From the NCBI RefSeq assembly GCF_017562075.2, contig NC_054085.1, positions 36,040,039 through 36,104,038 on the forward strand: a DNA stretch of 64,000 nucleotides. Direction: 5' to 3'. Under the pieces are notes generated by a model. That model saw only the letters and a list, made by a program, of their open reading frames with translations. It did not search any database and was not told the DNA's origin. Origin of the DNA: Anopheles merus. Its lineage: Eukaryota; Arthropoda; Insecta; Diptera; Culicidae. The translations under genes and the position numbers were made by a program. Positions 36,337 through 46,259 of this stretch are shown one piece after another. The first letter of the stretch is position 1; each line of letters starts with the position of its first letter.

Positions 36337-38584
36337 TTAACTGGCCTTTCCAAGTTCAATCTTGCGCTTGATCACGTGTATCGAGGTAAAGAGCAACGAG
36401 TCGATGATGCCGGCCACCGTAAAGATTCCGCCGATTATTGCACATACATTAGTAGCGAAATGGCCAAGGGAGCTACAAAAAAAATGGATAAAAAAGACAA
36501 AATTAATATCTTTCTATTTGAGGGTATCACGGTGATCGTACTTTCGCTTTTCGGTAAATTTAACCATCAGCGGCGACAGTTCGTAGTTGACGAAAATGCC
36601 CGGCATGCCCGTTTCGCCGCTCATTGCCGTCACACTTTTCTGGTGCTTCGTGACGGAGAACTGGTTCGTGTACAGCGTCGGTCCATTCAGCGGCACGAAC
36701 ATGGTGGGAACAATCTTGATGTAATACTGAAACATCATCGCACCTGGAAGGACAGCAAACGGAATTACATATTTTTTTCAAAAACATCCAGAATTATCGC
36801 GCTCACAGTTAGGTTTCGTTCACGTTGCTATAAAGTGAGAGAAATGGCTCACTTCTCACGTGCCCCCGCGTGAGAGCTGTCACCGCGTGCTGTCAAAGTA
36901 AGCTAAAATTCCTATTATTACGTGATAGTTGTGCATTGTTGCGACAACACACATTTCAACGAATTTGTGCCGAAAATCAAGCTCCCCCCGCGGAAACGCT
37001 ACGTTAGCTCGCGTTCTTTTCAGATCCCACAGAAAACCGACACAAAATCAACGATGCCAGCCGTGCCGGGAGGTGTTTACAGCCAGAACCAGCAGCCGAG
37101 CTGCTTCGACCGCATGAAGATGGGCTTCACGATTGGGTTCTGCGTGGGAATGGCTAGCGGTGCCCTGTTCGGCGGCTTTTCGGCGCTCAGGTAACGCTCA
37201 ACCCGGCATAAATGCGTCATCTCCCCGCTCGTTTACGCTCAGTTTTAATGGTGAATGTTCCCCTTGCCCCTTTTTTTAGATACGGATTGCGCGGCCGTGA
37301 GCTGATCAACAACGTGGGCAAAGTGATGGTACAGGGTGGCGGCACATTCGGCACCTTCATGGCAATCGGAACCGGCATACGATGCTAAGTTAAACACAAA
37401 CACACCCAACAACAACAGGCATCCGTGCGTAATGTCCTTACTGTGAGCAAAAGCATTCAAACCCCCCTCTTCTCTAAACCTAAGAAATGTTAAGCGAATA
37501 AACTAGAGACAAAAACCCTACCTTCCGTTGCCTCCACCATCAGTCCGTCCAGTGGGCGCGTAGTACCGAACTCGAACTGTTCCCCGAACGACAGCGTGTT
37601 GATCCGGTGCGTGGTGTTGAACCGGGACGACGAGTACGGCTGCACGTCGTGCACGTGGATGTGGTTGATGGAGAAGCTCTTGCCGGGCGCAATGTGAAAC
37701 CGGCCCTCGACCCGGTTCACCTCCATCGTGCCGTAGATGTGGCAGCCCTCGCTGAACGCTTTCCCTTCCACGCTGCCGCCGTTGCCGTTTTTGCACTGCT
37801 CAAAGTCCTCCACGTTCGGGTTCCACTTGCGCTCGCGGTACGCATCGATAACTTCCTGGCAGGTGTTGCAGCATCTACCGAATGGTAAATGGGGGTCAGA
37901 AACAGAATTAGAGAATGCTCAACCGAGGCAGCTGCTAGGCTACTTACTGAGAAGCATTTTTAGCCGCACCGTAACAGCTACCGCAGGCGGATTTGACCGT
38001 GGTCGTTGCCGGTGCCTCCGTACTTGAGATACGTTTGGTGGACGCCTGAATGTCCTCCTTTTTGGGCTCCTCGATCTGGTTGCCCTGCAGGTCCAGCCTT
38101 CGCTTGTAGATGTTGTGTTCGATGTGCAAATGCTGCTCGCCGGTTGAGTCCTGCGCATCCAACGATACGTCTGTGTGTGTGTGTGTGGTTGGGAAAGGAT
38201 TGGAAAAACACTTTAGTGAAGACGACGATTGTTTACAAGCGAGCTGACTCTGATGCATACAGTCACAGGATATTCTGGGGATGGTAAAATCTAGATTAAT
38301 CTTAAGCTTGTGTCCCCGTGTCGTGTCCACGAACAGCTCCTCCGAAACGTTCGGCGACAGGTAGGCATTGATTTCGCCTATCACTAGGGTGACTATCACA
38401 ATCGAGCTAATCAGCGTAACTGGAATGACCGGCAAAGCAGAACAGAACACCCAGCAATTATTAAACTCGATACTTGATGCAAAAGATCACACTTACGTGC
38501 CGCTCCGCTAACGGTGCGTATGCTAAATTCATTGTCTATCTTCGGGTAAGCATCTAGCCGTCGCAGCGAATCAAGAAACCGCAT
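36337..38584 (-). CDS. ERGIC3: ER-Golgi intermediate compartment protein 3 (Erv46 family cargo receptor)
   Basis: Six - strand exons: 38584-38497, 38419-38261, 38170-37948, 37874-37522, 36743-36542, 36472-36337 (TAA). All are GT-AG and in phase, giving 386 residues (human about 383). The protein has the family plan. A short cytosolic N-terminus (LDAYPKIDNEFSIRT) precedes TM1 near residues 28-50. The large lumenal domain has cysteine pairs (CGSCYG, CCNTC), FHIAPGKSFSINHIHVHD and MMFQYYIKIVPT. TM2 (VCAIIGGIFTVAGIIDSLLF) precedes a short basic tail. Erv46/ERGIC3 with its Erv41 partner cycles between ER and Golgi and retrieves or exports cargo. The 778-bp intron between exons 4 and 5 contains Romo1 on the other strand. 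The acceptor of exon 3 is formed by a (CA)n tract. Confidence 0.94.
37054..37388 (+). CDS. Romo1: Reactive oxygen species modulator 1 (mitochondrial inner-membrane protein)
   Basis: Two exons, 37054-37190 and 37280-37388 (TAA), spliced within an AGA codon (phase 2), encode 81 residues (human 79). Diagnostic blocks are CFDRMKMGFTIGFCVGMASG, LRGRELINNVGK and the C-terminus GTFGTFMAIGTGIRC. Two hydrophobic, Gly-rich helices form the known hairpin. In other animals Romo1 sits in the mitochondrial inner membrane, where it affects ROS, OPA1-dependent cristae shape and TIM23 import. The ATG at 37054 gives the family N-terminus (MPAVPGGVY). An upstream in-frame extension to 36922 is not family-like. 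The gene lies wholly inside an ERGIC3 intron on the opposite strand; its AATAAA at 37497-37502 is 20 bp from the ERGIC3 exon 4 boundary. Confidence 0.95.
38171..38187. repeat. (TG)n microsatellite forming the ERGIC3 exon 3 acceptor tract
   Basis: On the - strand the sequence is (CA)n followed directly by CAG and exon 3. The repeat replaces the usual pyrimidine tract. CA repeats are known binding sites for hnRNP L-type proteins. Confidence 0.7.
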
Positions 38585-40340
38585 ACTTTTGGTCACTAGA
38601 GCACACGTGCTTTCGCGTTTTGTTTTGGCTTTTTGGTTAATGCAGAACCGGCCGCAAGCCGAAAAGTCAATGCAAATGAGCTTCCGGCTGTGCAAACATG
38701 CAGAAGAGATTTTTTTATCGTATGCTGGAAAAACACGTAGCCACAACAAGCCAAAGTTTGTTATCGTTTTGGTGAATTCTGACAGCCCAAAAGACAGCTG
38801 ACAGCTGGTGCCGGTGTTTTCTGGTGGCGACAGCCCAAGGGCCAAATTTGGAAGCTTGGAAATTGTTCAGTGATGAGGCTAGATGGCGGCCTCGAACTTA
38901 TACTTATTATCCTTATTTTCTTTAATCGATGCCGGATAGTAGATCCGTAATCAGTTTTCGGAATTGATTCCGGAATTAGCTCTGACATCGACTCCGACAT
39001 TGGAATCAGCTTCGGAACTGCCCCGGAATCGCAATCCGTTCTGGAATCGGATTCGGAATCGGGTTCAGAAGCGAAATCAGTTCCGAAATCAGAATTGGTT
39101 CCAAAACTCAAAATCGGCTTCGAAATCGAAGTCGGTTTCAGCATACCCATAAGAATAGGCGTTTGGGTCCAATAGTTGTTAAAGATCCATTCTCATAGCG
39201 ATTCCCGGACTGATGTCGCTTCTGAAACTTCTTATTTCAATTTAAGAACTGATTCATATTGTGGTGCCAACTCCAATTCTGGAGTCAATTCTGAATCCGT
39301 TACCGAAGAAAATCGCGATTCCCAGGTCGATTCCGATTTCGAAGCCGATTCTGATATCGACTGATATCCGATTCCGATGTCGATATAGGTTCCGGAATCG
39401 GTTCCAGAATCAACTCAGGAATCGGCTTCGAAATCGGCTCCGGAATGGGAATCGATTCCAGCAGCGAAATCGGCTCTGGAATTGATCCCGACCATGGAAG
39501 TGGAATCGGGTAGGTCCGATTCCGAGCTGCCTCCACTAGTGCACAAAGCAAACCTTGCGCTGCACTGTCAAACGCTCTTGCCGCCCTAGTACAATTAAAA
39601 CACACTGTGAGCCAACCCGCCAGCAAACTTCACTCAAAAGCTGAAGGGCTGTCATGTGCTGTCCGCTCTCTGATGTAATCAGCGGCGGTGAGATTAAATT
39701 CATATCTCAATAAATTTCCAACCGAGAAACATCGTGCGGTCCCGCAAAACACGCGCTGTGAGCAAGAAGGAAAAAAAACGTTCTGCTGAAAATTGCACTC
39801 GTGGTGATAGTTCAGCGAAAAGCACAAACAACGTGCGGAGATGTGGAGTTCTGTGATACAAAGTGCAAAAAAACACGTGCCGTAAATGCAACCTCTTGCA
39901 TCCGAAGAAACCTGCCCGGAACAACTTTCATCTTCTGCGCCCGGGTCCAAGTGACCACACGCAGTCGGAGAAGACCCCGTACGCGAGCCTATGCTGCTGC
40001 TGGGTGAATCGATTTTAATTCAATTAAGACAAAGCAAGCGCCGACCTGCTACAGTGAGCCCCCGAACCCATTCGTTCGCAGTGCTGCGTTCTTAATCGTT
40101 TGCTAGCCGAGGTAGTGTACAGTTCACAGCACCACAGCGCGGTAGTGCCGGCTGGTGTCGGAAGTTATTTGCCTGCTACCGAAGGAAACACAAATATATC
40201 AGCTTCCGGTGAGAAACAGACACACACACACACACGCGCGTATACACGCAAGGCTGGCCGAGAACGCGGAACCAACAGCAGCAGCTGCAGCAGAATCCTT
40301 CCCGGACGACGGTGTTATTGTGCTGAGGAGCCGCCGAAAC
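38585..40340. other. Intergenic region between divergent ERGIC3 and PSS
   Basis: It contains the satellite at 38950-39520. The PSS 5' UTR/promoter probably lies in 39.6-40.34 kb, which includes a (CA)n tract near 40219-40237. The in-frame open reading upstream of the PSS ATG (from 40155) has no ATG and reads low-complexity sequence, so I treat it as 5' UTR. Confidence 0.5.
38950..39520. repeat. Degenerate hexamer/dodecamer satellite (GAATCG / GATTCC family)
   Basis: Two blocks, about 38950-39140 and 39185-39520, consist of imperfect short units such as GGAATCG, GATTCCG, TCCGAAATCGG. Consecutive units are near-complementary, so the array is almost self-inverse and both strands read alike. Open frames on both strands (SESDS, EPIPE) come from the repeat and are not genes. 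It lies between ERGIC3 and phosphatidylserine synthase, which are divergent. Confidence 0.75.
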
Positions 40341-43300
40341 ATGAAGAAGCGCGGCGGCAGTCCACAGCCCGCTCCGCCGCCCCGGCCGGCCACGGCGGAC
40401 GGTGGCATTGGCAGTGAATCGCTGCTGCACGCCTCGCAGCACACGATGGCGGTCAACGAGTTTAAGTTCATTAACGAACGGCCGGTCGACGATATCTCGC
40501 TCAACTTCTTCTACAAACCGCACACGATCACGCTGCTGGCCGTGTCGATATTCGGCGTGATGTACTTTGCCTTCGTCCGGTAAGTAGTGTTGGGTCCGGG
40601 TTTTTTTTTTGGTGATAGGAAGGGACACACACACACACACACAATATCCCCGGGCACATAATTTTCTTCATAATCGTATGTCACCCTAGTGTGGCGCGCA
40701 CGCTACGCAAAGGCTAAGGGGAACTAGTAAGGGCATAATTTAATTTTGCTTTCACGCCAGAACTTCCATTTGATGTGTGCACTATTCCGAGGGCCCGGTG
40801 TACTTTGATACCTACCATGACTTCTTTAGGGGTCATGTGAAAATGGAGAGGTTTTTTTTCGGAGGGCGAAGCAAACGCTTGTTAGGTAACCGCAACGTGC
40901 TCACACAGATTGCTAGATCCGCGCAGCAGCTTAGCAGAGAGCAAAAGTATTGGATGCACAAAAAAGTCACATATTTGTTAAAGTAAAGCCAAAAAGTAGT
41001 TATTTTTTATAGGAGTCATGAGAAGCGGTTTCTTTTTACCTTCCTCGAGGCGTCCCTGATCAGGTCGCGATAGTGTCACATGTTTCAGATTGTTTCCTTT
41101 GCTTGATGTTAACAAGAACCGTTCCGAAACACGTTGACATTATCGGTGGATCGATCTGGAACCTTTGATACAGTTCCATTGAAGACTATTAGAAGTTTCG
41201 TGTTTTTTTTAATAACCTAAAATGAAATAAGTTCAGCCACTTTTGCCATTTTCACACTCAAAAAACATTAAAAAAAGCTACATATCTTATCATACTCCGT
41301 TTCCCTTGCTTTTCCAGTGATCAGTCCGATATACAGGAAAACATTTGGGCCGGCATGGTTTGCGTCATATTCTTCTTCCTGATCATCTCCGTGCTAGCGT
41401 TCCCGAACGGTCCGTTCACGCGCCCCCACCCGGTGGTGTGGCGAATGCTGTTCGGCCTCTCGGTGCTCTACCTGATGCTGCTACAGTTTCTAATGTTCCA
41501 GGACTATAAATCAATTATGGGAATTTTCTACTGGTTCGATCCGAAGCTGCGAGATTTCCACATCGACATGGAGAAGGTGAGTGTTTGCCGCAATTAAGCT
41601 TGCTTTGGAGAATTTCCACTGACTGTCTACTGGTGCTTTCTTCCCACGATCCAGCAATATGCCGCCAACTGTTCGGACATGTCGTTCGAGCGCATCTGGT
41701 CCCACGTGGACGTGTTTGCCTGGGGCCACTTTCTGGGCTGGGCCTTCAAGGCGGTGCTGATCCGCCACATGGGCATCCTGTGGGCCATCTCGGTGATGTG
41801 GGAAATTACGGAAATCACGTTCGCCCATCTGCTGCCCAACTTTGCCGAATGCTGGTGGGACGCGCTGATACTGGATGTGCTGGTGTGCAATGGGTTCGGC
41901 ATCTGGTGCGGGCTGAAGATCTGCAAGCTGCTGGAGATGCGCGAGTACAAGTGGGCCAGCATACGGGACATTTCCTCGACGACGGGCAAGCTGAAGCGGG
42001 CGGTGCTGCAGTTTACGCCCGAAAGCTGGGCACCGGTACGGTGGCTCGACCCGAAGTGTACCTATATGCGGTTCTTTGCCGTCAGTCAGCTTGTTTTGCT
42101 GTGGCAGGTTAGGTTCGCTGTGTTCCAATTTGGAAGAACTTTATAATGACATGTCGCATTCTCTTTATTTTTAGCTAACTGAATTAAACACGTTCTTCCT
42201 GAAGCACATCTTTGAAATGCCTCCTTCACACCCGGTGGTCATCGGTCGGTTGGTTTTTGTCGGACTTTTCACGGCGCCCTCGGTCCGGCAGTACTACATC
42301 TACGTCACGGACACGCGCTGCAAGCGCCTGGGCACACAGTGCTGGGTGTACATCGCCATCCTGGTGTCGGAGGCAATACTGTGCATCAAAAACGGCAAGG
42401 AGCTGTTCGAACGCACCCAGGTCAAGAACATCGTCGTGTGGCTAATCATACAGGCCGTACTGTCGGTGCTGTTTGTGTACGGTTGCATGCTGTGGCACCG
42501 ATACGTTGAGGTAAGCGATCGAATTCGAAAACGAAGCGTTCTACTAAACACTAACCATCGCGACACGACTCTCGGTACACATTGCAGGAAGATGATTCAC
42601 GAGACGGATCTCCGGTGAAGCAGGTCAACCGCACGTTCAAAGATTCGGCCATCGTATCGGGCGACTCGAAAGGTACGTAATCGGGGAAAAGAAGGGTCAT
42701 GATTATTGCTCTTGCGCTTCGCTCACACCACCACGCCACTCGCTTTATCAAAGTCCAGCTGACCGGCGTCGATCGACTCCCGGGTCGAATCCGGTTTTTG
42801 AATCACCCCATGTAACATTGTGCGAGCTTGTTGTTTACTACCACCTCCCGTGAGTGTGTGATTGCTATGCGGAACTTCTTCATACGCGCATGCAAAAAAG
42901 CAGTGTGAGAGCGTCCCTTATCGCGCGACTAACCCGACTGGCTTCGTCTGGCCGATAAGTGCCAGCTCCAAATATAACTCTAGCGCGCCAAATCAGGGCT
43001 TATCGCGGACGCTACTCTCTTTCTCTCGTTCGCCGATTGGTAGTGCGCGCTCGAACAACGCTGTCACGCCACTCCGGGTGGCGCGCGATCCTTATCATGT
43101 CTCTCCAGTGGGTGAGCAACGGTGCGCGTTCGCGGTTTACGCACGTGTAGCGCATGTGTCGCTGGACGCGGATATTGATCCCCCGACAAGGAAGGGCTAG
43201 GAGGGAGAATTCAACGCACGCAAACACCAACACGCTGACCCATCTGCTGGTTACAGTGAGGAGAGTTGTGCACCCGGTTCGTTTCGTTATCCATATTTCT

Positions 43301-46259
43301 GTTTTGCTGCATCACGCAATGCCAATATAAAATTATATCTGTCACGCGCGCACGCTCGCTATACCCAAAATCTATATGCGTATCTACATATCACCAATCA
43401 CCAACCTCTCTCTTTGCTCCCGCCATTCCATCGGAAGGACCGGAATATTACGTGCATCCCATGTTTGTGGCACATGCCCGCGGAAAGCTGAGAATGGTCG
43501 ACATAAACAGCCCTAGCTATGATATCAAAATTAAAATCGTGTGAAGCTGCACGCCCAGCTAGGACGGGCACACACACACACGGCAGCAGCAGTAGCAGCA
43601 GCAACTGACGGTCCGCTGCGCTCCCCCTTAAAAAACCAGGCAATCGATAATCGTCCGTACTAAAATATGTCCGCGCGCGCTTGCAGCACCTTGTGTACGA
43701 GAATCAAACCGAAGCAGTATTGATGCGATGTGATAATAATGTTTATAGGTTTAGGCAATCGAACAAAGTGAAAGAGGCTTAAAGTGCTTTGTAGGCTAGG
43801 AGAAAACAGTTCAAAAATGAGCACCAATTTTCTAGTGTGATCAATGTGCCAAATTGCATTCCCATGTTCGCTTGCTTCTTGTGTACTTGGAGGTGTATTT
43901 TATTTCTATTTCATCCTCGCTAAACGTTTCACCGCTTCATGCTGCATTTGTTTCGGTTTATGTTTGCGCGCGCGCTGTTTACGTTCCAAGCGCATTCGTT
44001 ATGTTAGCTTTTTGCCGTTTAAATAGCCGTTACATTTACGTTTTTGCTTGCCAATGTTTGCACTGGTTAAATATGGGTGAACCTTATACAGCAATTATCC
44101 GCAGTACGCGATACTCGATATACGCGAATTCGCAGTACGCGATTCCTCTAAATTTGACAGCTCCAAGTGTTTTTTGCAAATATTTTAATTTTTTGAAATA
44201 TGTTATGCTCTTTTTGAATTTCTTTAATGTTCTTAATGCATTTTGGATTAAATTTGTGCAAAAGATACCTATTGTATAACAAAAAACTTTAATGCAAAAC
44301 TCTGAGGCGATATATTTCAACCCTCGAACCGATAGTGTAAACTATTTTTCCATAGGAATCCGCTATACGCGAAAACTCGAGATACGCTATTGCGCTCGGT
44401 CCCGTACGATAGCGTATATCGGATAATGACTGTACTACTAATGATTAGGTTTCAGGTTTAACAAAAAAAACCCCTTCGCTCTACGATTGAAATGTGTACA
44501 AGGTTATTTTAATAATTGATTGTACGCAAACAAAAATGGCCAGAAAGGATTGCTTTCGTACGTGTGTAACCACGAGCCAGACACACAAGGTGAATAGTCA
44601 ATCATCTGTCGTGTCGAACACAAGGTTCTTCTACTGCTCCTGCTATTTGGCACGTTGCCGAATGTTGAGCTTTTGTTTCCGTGGGAGAAATTAGCATATC
44701 AAAAACCGCACAGAAAGAACCCAGAGCCGTGGTGGTGGGTCTCGAAAGGGTCAGATTTTTTGTATTATTTTTCTCCCTCGCCATCCAACCAGTATCCTAA
44801 ATTGAGCTAAATAATGCCGCCCATCGATAGCGTGTTTGATATAAAACACACGGAACACGGTTTTCATTGCTGTGCCTTACATTATCAAACCGCGTGGAGG
44901 AGCGAATCGCGTGCAATGGAGTGTATAATTTAGGGCAAATTTTCACTGGCAAAGGCTTATCGTTCGGTGCTGTAGGTAAACTTGGCAAACGTGGTTCACC
45001 CAGCACGCATTTTTACGCTGCACGTATATTTAGACTTTTCTATCCAGGGGATGTAGCCGTCTAGAATAAGGGGTTTAAATAGAATATCATTTAATCGTAT
45101 TTTTAGCATTCAGTTTCAAACATATTCTAACTGGTTTTCGGTTTTTTTTAAAGAAAAGAGCTTGAGCTGCATATATCTAAGCCGATGATACAAACGTTTA
45201 TTATACTCATTGTGGAATAAGCAGGAATTTAAAAGAATGTCGAAACCAGCTGCGTTTTTTTAAATAATCTGTGGCATGCTGCTCTAAAATAGCGCTTGCT
45301 TGCTTAGCTAAATTTGTAGCTAAAATATATATTATCCCAAATATTGGAATTATTTTGGCTACTTTTAAATAAACCAAATCTGGTTCTTAAAATTCATTTG
45401 AAATGTAACCCCAAAAATAACCTAAAATATGATTCTCTTCTAATTTTTTTGTTATTCAAAAGGATTTTTTTCAACAATTAAAAAAAATCAATTTAAATTT
45501 TATAAATTAAGCCTTCTTTATGAAGAATTGTCTATAAAGTTATTAAATGAAAATATTAAATCTGCATCAATAAGAAGATAATTAGCCCGCCGCATAGTCG
45601 TCACTCGGGAGCATCATCTAACGCTGAAGCGCCCGCCAGTGCCTGCGTACATAAATAGATGTTATGCATCGCTAGCGCAGCATGTTGCGCGTTAGTATGG
45701 TAAGGGTTGTGTGTCGTGCGTGCGGGTTCAATAAAAGGGTGCTTGCTTTTCTACGCTTTTGTATGGCACATCTGTGCGGCGCCGAGCTCGGTTGAGTCCG
45801 GCCAGGTGTCCGTACCGGTGGGGTATGGCTATCAAGACATATCCAGCACGTAATTTTTGACCCCGGAAGGCAGTTGACTCGCACCTCTGCGTCGACGCCT
45901 TCGACTCTCTTGCACACGAAATGCTGGCTGCTGTATCCTTCCCCCTGTGTGTGTTACCACCTCTCAGCCCTTCATGGTTCTACTGCTCTGCTCCGTACGA
46001 CTCTCATCCATTGTGTCAGATCACATTGCTACCGAAAATTGGCAACAAAAACACCGCTTACGTTCGATATATCCTATTCTATTCCTCTTCTTTTCTTGTT
46101 TTTTTTTTCTTTCTCTAAACTATAGGAATCAAGGGTGGTTCTTCCTCGGCCAAAAGCTCACCCCACTCTACGCCCACCAAAAAAGTTCGATCTCAGCAGC
46201 AAGGGAGCAGTATTCCGCTAGGTACAGCCGGCAAGTCAGTCCGCGAACATGTTGAGTAA
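40341..46259 (+). CDS. Pss: Phosphatidylserine synthase (base-exchange, PTDSS1/2 family)
   Basis: Common exons: 40341-40579, 41318-41576, 41655-42107, 42175-42510, 42588-42672. The last exits in phase 1 and joins either 43438-43544 (492 aa) or 46126-46259 (501 aa). The ATG at 40341 is the first in frame. Recognisable family blocks are VDDISLNFFYKPHTITLL, ISVLAFPNGPFTRPHP, HLLPNFAECWWD, KRAVLQFTPESWAPVRW and WQLTELNTFFLKHIF. There are many hydrophobic segments, as in this multi-pass ER/MAM enzyme. It exchanges the head group of phosphatidylcholine or phosphatidylethanolamine for serine, in a calcium-dependent reaction. I cannot decide between PTDSS1-like and PTDSS2-like specificity by eye; insects commonly have one gene. 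Confidence 0.93.
40580..41317 (+). other. PSS intron 1
   Basis: It begins GTAAGT and ends ttgcttttccag. A (CA)n tract sits near 40625-40642. An open frame at 40777-40986 has no recognised similarity and AT-rich codons. Nothing else seen. Confidence 0.6.
42673..43437 (+). other. PSS intron before the alternative terminal exons
   Basis: Non-coding, GC-mixed sequence with a strong donor (GTACGT). Short open frames near 42.86-43.2 kb look random. No RNA gene recognised. Confidence 0.5.
43438..43544 (+). CDS. Pss: PSS alternative terminal exon 1
   Basis: It joins donor 42672 (phase 1) and encodes 34 full codons after the split Gly: PEYYVHPMFVAHARGK, then a tail ending KIKIV, TGA at 43542-43544. 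The acceptor (ccattccatcggaag) has a weak pyrimidine tract. It is mutually exclusive with the exon at 46126 because it contains the stop. Confidence 0.55.
43545..46125. other. PSS region between alternative terminal exons
   Basis: 3' UTR of the shorter transcript and intron of the longer. It contains the MITE at 44089-44432. 45.1-45.6 kb is very AT-rich and otherwise featureless. Confidence 0.5.
44089..44432. mobile_element. Pogo-like MITE (non-autonomous, about 344 bp) with TA target duplication
   Basis: The left end reads CAGCAATTATCCG and the right end, reverse-complemented, CAGTCATTATCCG. These imperfect terminal inverted repeats continue into TACGC-rich subterminal motifs (tacgcgata, tatacgcga) on both sides. 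The element is bordered by TA at 44087-44088 and 44433-44434. TA duplication with CAG...CTG ends is typical of Tc1/mariner-pogo elements. It has no transposase frame. Insertion is between the two PSS terminal exons. Confidence 0.65.
46126..46259 (+). CDS. Pss: PSS alternative terminal exon 2
   Basis: It follows an excellent acceptor (long T/C tract, then actatag at 46125) in the same phase as the other terminal exon. It encodes a Ser/Lys-rich tail (GGSSSAKSSPHSTPTKKVR ... SVREHVE) ending at TAA 46257-46259. The tail looks cytosolic and phosphorylatable. A poly(A) signal candidate AATAAA lies at 47363-47368. Confidence 0.6.

Noticed and set aside
36376..36873. 165-codon + strand frame over ERGIC3 exons 5-6
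   Set aside because: It is the antisense shadow of the ERGIC3 coding exons, which have matching splice sites and family similarity.
38964..39485. Open frames on both strands encoding Ser/Glu/Asp or Pro/Ile/Glu repeats
   Set aside because: They are the satellite read in frame, with no start context, splice sites or conservation expected.
40155..40340. Possible N-terminal extension of phosphatidylserine synthase
   Set aside because: There is no ATG in it (the first codon is GTG), and it reads a (CA)n tract as THTHTH; the ATG at 40341 is preferred.
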